The translations under genes and the position numbers were made by a program. Under the pieces are notes generated by a model that was not told the origin of the DNA, did no database searches, and was given only the letters and a program-made list of their open reading frames with translations. A stretch of DNA of 64,000 bases from Heterobilharzia americana (lineage: Eukaryota; Platyhelminthes; Trematoda; Strigeidida; Schistosomatidae), in contig OX104134.1 in assembly GCA_944470555.2 (NCBI GenBank), positions 103,596,701 through 103,660,700 on the forward strand. The letters are read 5' to 3'. This document shows, in pieces, positions 60,690 to 64,000 of the stretch (the stretch's first letter is position 1; each line of letters opens with the position of its first letter).

Positions 60690-61480
60690 TTTAATTTGTC
60701 AAAAGCAAGCATGTAGGAATGAAATAACACTGATTAAGATAAAGATAATGTGTAGATACATCTGCACCACTGAAAATAATTTTCAGCCATTCCATCTAGA
60801 GTCTTCCACCACTGGATTCTGTTGTCAGAGGGAAACTAATCCAACCCAAATATGGCTCACATCAGCAGTTAAAGACTTCAGGGATAAATGCCGTATCTCA
60901 TTAGGGCCCTTTCTGGGCTTTATCAAGCCTAAACCTACTTCGGCTTATGTTACTGTGCAGCAGTGAAGACACCGACTAGGTATGGATAACACTTCACAGC
61001 CACTAGAGTCAATGAGGGCTCACAACCGTATCAAGTGACTTTCCTCTCCTCCCTAGAAGTCTACGCCTGACTTCTACGTTACCGACACGGTGACACCATG
61101 AAGCACTACTTATATAAAGAAGGTGACTCTGGTCGAGGACCTTGAGCCTTATCATATCCCCTCTTTTTCTGGCTGTTTCACAACCAAATGGTCGAACAGA
61201 GCAAACTGCAGCACAATACACTTGACCCTTAATAATCGGATACCAGGTTGGCGCTATTAATGGCATAGGTTGGCGAAAGCCAATCCAGCCCTTTGTATTC
61301 GTGAAGAAGTTTTGTCGGCCACTGGCCCACCAAAGCTGATCTAACTTCCCAGGTAAGTGAAGTAGTCCGCATGCTCAACTATTTCACATACTATCTTTAA
61401 ACAAGACAACAGCGAAGATTAGTCCTGGAGCAACGATTTTCTCCTGGGTGGTGAGAAATGCATCTGAAACATTTTCATGT
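60690..61480 (-). pseudogene. RTE-A (SR2-like) 3'-terminal fragment, minus strand
   Basis: On the minus strand from about 61480: ADYFTYLGS (about 61360), RIQRAGLAFANL-type text, GQVYCAAVCSVRPFGCETA (about 61226-61170), ASWCHRVGNVEVRRRLLGRR (about 61100) and GKSLDT. After a decayed stretch come LKSLTADVSHIWVGLVSL and VVQMYLHI (about 60880-60745), the same tail as RTE-A at 7560-7745. RT proper is absent, so this is a 5'-truncated insertion, interrupted by several frameshifts. No tail or target duplication was identified. Confidence 0.78.
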
Positions 61481-62640
61481 AAGCTATGTAAATTAGGTGG
61501 TTATGGGATGGTAGATCAGCAAGTGTGATGCAGTGGTTGGTTTAAGAGTCGAAGCTGAAATTTTGACCGCTGGTACCTTTAGTTTTACACAGTTCATTAC
61601 AAATAATGAGATTTTTTAGTCAGCAAAGAGATACTTCTTAGCATAACTTCGACCATATTATGTGATATCTGTTTTGATAAAAACATTCACTTCAGCTGAA
61701 TAAATACAGAATAATACACTCTACCGAAGCTTACGGCATATCATAAAAAAATCACTCTGTTTCCTATGAAGTGGGTATTCATTGACCATAATCTCTATTT
61801 GCATCACAAAACAAATTCTAATCAGGAAGCTAATATTTGATCAATGCTCTGCATACAGGTGACAAATATATAAACTAAAATAAGGGATTCACTTGAAAAG
61901 ACTGACGATAATATAGGAAGTATGATCATTGGACAAATGTCTTTATTTGTACTGAATACAAAAGGATTAATGCATTCCAGTTAGAAGAAATAGCAACTAC
62001 CAGTAGGTAAATTCAGAGTCATGTGGTGGAATTAATTGATTTATCTTAGCCGTAGAACATAACTATTCAATAGTTGAATCGTTTCTTCCACAAAAAAAGT
62101 ATTTATGCAGTTGATGTCATGAGTTGCTCTTTGAGGTTTGAGTGGATTAGTGTTGGGTTCAGTTTTTACTGGAGATAGGAACATACCATAGAATGCAAAT
62201 GCATCAAACTGGTGCCTTCCAAATAGGACAAATGCATGATTGGAATTCCCATGCTAACTGCTAGGAAATATAACCTGGACCTGAATGCAGGAAATATGGA
62301 GGCATTAGGCATACGGGAATGTAAACTAATCTATTTACTTCCATAAAAAGTAACCAGAAAAGTCAAAAACTAAAAACTGTAAGACAGTAGTTTTGATGAA
62401 ATGCCATGAATACGCTCTTCATTTTCAGTCGGTTTATTAGAAATGTCACACTGGGAAACAGTATCACTTATTGATACTGTGCCCACAGTGTCCAAGTTTT
62501 ACTCCTATGTTAAGGGATACGCTTTCATTTCCCAAAGTTGTTGTGCTAGTTATAGGATAGAAATCATATGGAAAGTAATTATTCTATAAATAGATAGAGG
62601 TCACACTACGTCGTGAGCTGACAGGAGTAGGAAATAAGGA
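61481..62640. other. No recognisable gene
   Basis: AT-rich, with only short open frames. It separates the RTE-A fragment from the hammerhead-SINE. Confidence 0.5.
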
Positions 62641-62830
62641 CTACTGGATTCTGGTCTAGTGGCTCTATGGCAACGTGCTGGTTATGGAACGTGAAGATTC
62701 TGGATTCTGTCTCCGGTGGGGTCGTGGGTGAGCACTGCTTAGTAGTCCTACAGTAGGACGAAACAGCTGTTTAGTGCTCCCAGGTTTCCAATGTTTCTCC
62801 AGTTGATGTTACTCCACGGTTAATACCAAC
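62641..62830 (+). mobile_element. Hammerhead-SINE, most complete copy, plus strand
   Basis: GGTCTAGTGGC (62653-62663) resembles an A-box head and GGATTCTGTCTCC (62702-62714) a decayed B-box at the expected distance. The hammerhead (62730-62779) comes about 15 bp later, then the body CCCAGGTTTCCAATGTTTCT up to about 62830. All three parts are in the order tRNA head, ribozyme, body. It would have been transcribed by Pol III and copied by LINE machinery. Confidence 0.78.
62730..62779 (+). ncRNA. Hammerhead ribozyme with full helices but mutated core
   Basis: Stem I GAGCACTG (62730-62737) pairs with TAGTGCTC (62772-62779), 8 bp with one G-U. Stem II GTCCTA (62745-62750) pairs with TAGGAC (62754-62759), 6 bp around CAG. 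GAAA is at 62760-62763. Helix III is a minimal ACAGCTGT self-complement (62763-62770). The core CUGANGA reads CTTAGTA: G5 to U (62740) and G8 to U (62743). The nucleotide before the cut is U instead of C (62771). G8 is a catalytic base, so the ribozyme should be inactive although its architecture is intact. Confidence 0.8.
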
Positions 62831-63211
62831 CAATATCTGATTCTTTGAGTTCGAACTACTACTTGAAAACCACGAGCCGTCTGAAGGTCATTGCTTTCCT
62901 ATTCTCACCAGAGGTGAGTACTTAGTGATTTGGGTTTTCGTTAAAATATTAAGTCAACCAAGGATAGGAAGCTAATTTTACTTGGGGATATGCCGTTATA
63001 CAGAAGTGTCGGTTGGTAAGAATTAGCTTCCATGAAAGCACAATGGGCTGAATGTATGTTATCATTTTTATGAAGAAATGATGTTCTAACTCAAGCTAAT
63101 ATTTCTCTCACTACTCTATAGTTAAATGTGTTACCTGCTGAGCAGATACACAAAAAACGCATCAGTTTTCATGCAACATTGATAATCGTGTGATGGTATA
63201 AATTATCCGTC
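62831..63211. other. No recognisable gene
   Basis: Short AT-rich interval between the SINE and the RTE-B tail. Confidence 0.5.
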
Positions 63212-64000
63212 TATTATTATTATTTGTCCCTTGGGTTCCTAGTGGAACATAGGCCTCCAGTAGCACGTCTCCATTTCACTCTTTTCTCTCCAGTCTTTTC
63301 AACCTGGTTCCACTACTTCATACAAGCTTTCATTTCTTCCTCACGTCACTCTCATCTGGGACGCCTAACTAATTGTTTTCCATTTGGATTCCACTCGAGG
63401 GCTTGCCCTGGTGTGTGATGTCTCCAATCAGTCTTCTCAGTGTATGCCCAATCGAGTCCATCTCCCATTTCTTCTGCATATTTGTCGGGTGATGGGTTCC
63501 TAATTGGTTTGTTGCCAGCCAGCCAGAGTTCCTTGTTGCTTATCCTTATTATTCTGGTCATCCGATCTCCAACTTCAGTATTGAGTGAGCGTAGGTTGCA
63601 GCTGTTGATGAATGTCTGTAGCTTGTTGGAAATGCTTTTCGCAACGCACAGTCCCTCAACCATCACATAGAAGCACTAACTTGAAGCTGGTGTTGAAAAT
63701 CCTGATCTTGTTCTTTGTGCTGAGTGTAGCAGATCTCCACACTGATTTCAGATTAGTGAAAGCCTGTCTTGCTTTTCCGATCCTGTCTTTGGCGTTCTCA
63801 TCTGTGCTACCATCTGTAGTTGAAACGGTCTTACCTAGGAAGGTAGGTGAAAGAGACAACTTCTTTTAGATTTATCTCGTTGATGGTGATTGGTGCTTGT
63901 TTTTGTTGTTTGGGTAGCTTTATCACCTCTGTCTTCTCTACGTTCACTTGAAGTCCTGTCTTAGCTTCCCTGCCTCTTCTGCAAAGTTGTTGGTTTTTGC
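63212..64000 (-). mobile_element. RTE-B copy 3, 3' part, runs off the right edge
   Basis: The 3' end is an (AAT)n tail (63212-63224, minus strand). The next bases (GTCCCTTGGGTTCCTAGTGG) are identical to the RTE-B copy 2 terminus. On the minus strand the coding text includes TGLQVNVEKTE-like sequence near 63960-63930, GKTVSTTDGSTDENAKDRIG (about 63835), ARQAFTNLKSVWRSATLS, SISNKLQTFIN and LEWNPNGKQLVRRPR (about 63395). Several frameshifts and stops make it more decayed than copy 2. The 5' part, with RT proper, would lie beyond 64000. Confidence 0.88.

Noticed and set aside
62730..62779. Active self-cleaving ribozyme
   Set aside because: G5 and G8 of the core are changed; only the helices are intact.

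Overview
This is eukaryotic nuclear DNA, most probably from a schistosomatid blood fluke (Trematoda). The call rests on the mix of mobile elements: SR1-like CR1 retrotransposons, two RTE-clade families (one SR2-like), a Penelope-like element, and Smα-type tRNA-derived SINEs that carry hammerhead-ribozyme sequence. No intact host protein gene, rRNA or functional tRNA was recognised. Nearly every recognisable protein signature is reverse transcriptase (RT), retrotransposon endonuclease (EN) or GIY-YIG nuclease, and all copies are broken by stops and frameshifts.

Layout. 1-10 kb is a stack of plus-strand non-LTR relics: an RT tail (1-1093), a 270-bp palindrome (about 1992-2260), an RTE-A/RTE-B/RTE-A mosaic (2264-7830) and an SR1-like CR1 copy with a long 3' UTR (about 7960-10020). 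10-35.5 kb is more GC-rich than what follows and holds very old RT fragments on both strands. It also holds two inverted CR1 copies (about 19046-21324 plus, 29250-31383 minus) that share a 1379-bp tract with no mismatch. From about 35.6 kb the base composition becomes clearly AT-rich and RT debris disappears for about 9 kb.

44.47-46.01 kb is a Penelope-like nuclease relic between 98-bp ungapped inverted repeats, with an Smα-like SINE inside. 50.698-53.062 kb is the youngest-looking insertion, a 5'-truncated RTE-B copy on the minus strand with an (AAT)n tail and a 10-bp target-site duplication. 48-63 kb carries a scatter of hammerhead-bearing tRNA-SINE copies. A second RTE-A 3' fragment lies at 60.7-61.5 kb, and a third RTE-B copy runs off the right edge.

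How the parts relate. The window is best read as an archive of retrotransposition (target-primed insertion, 5' truncation, nesting) followed by recombination between copies. The most interesting signals are the sharply bounded identity tract between old inverted CR1 copies, the inverted-repeat-bounded Penelope relic, and two hammerhead-SINE layouts whose catalytic cores all look mutated. All assignments come from reading motifs by eye; no database search was run.
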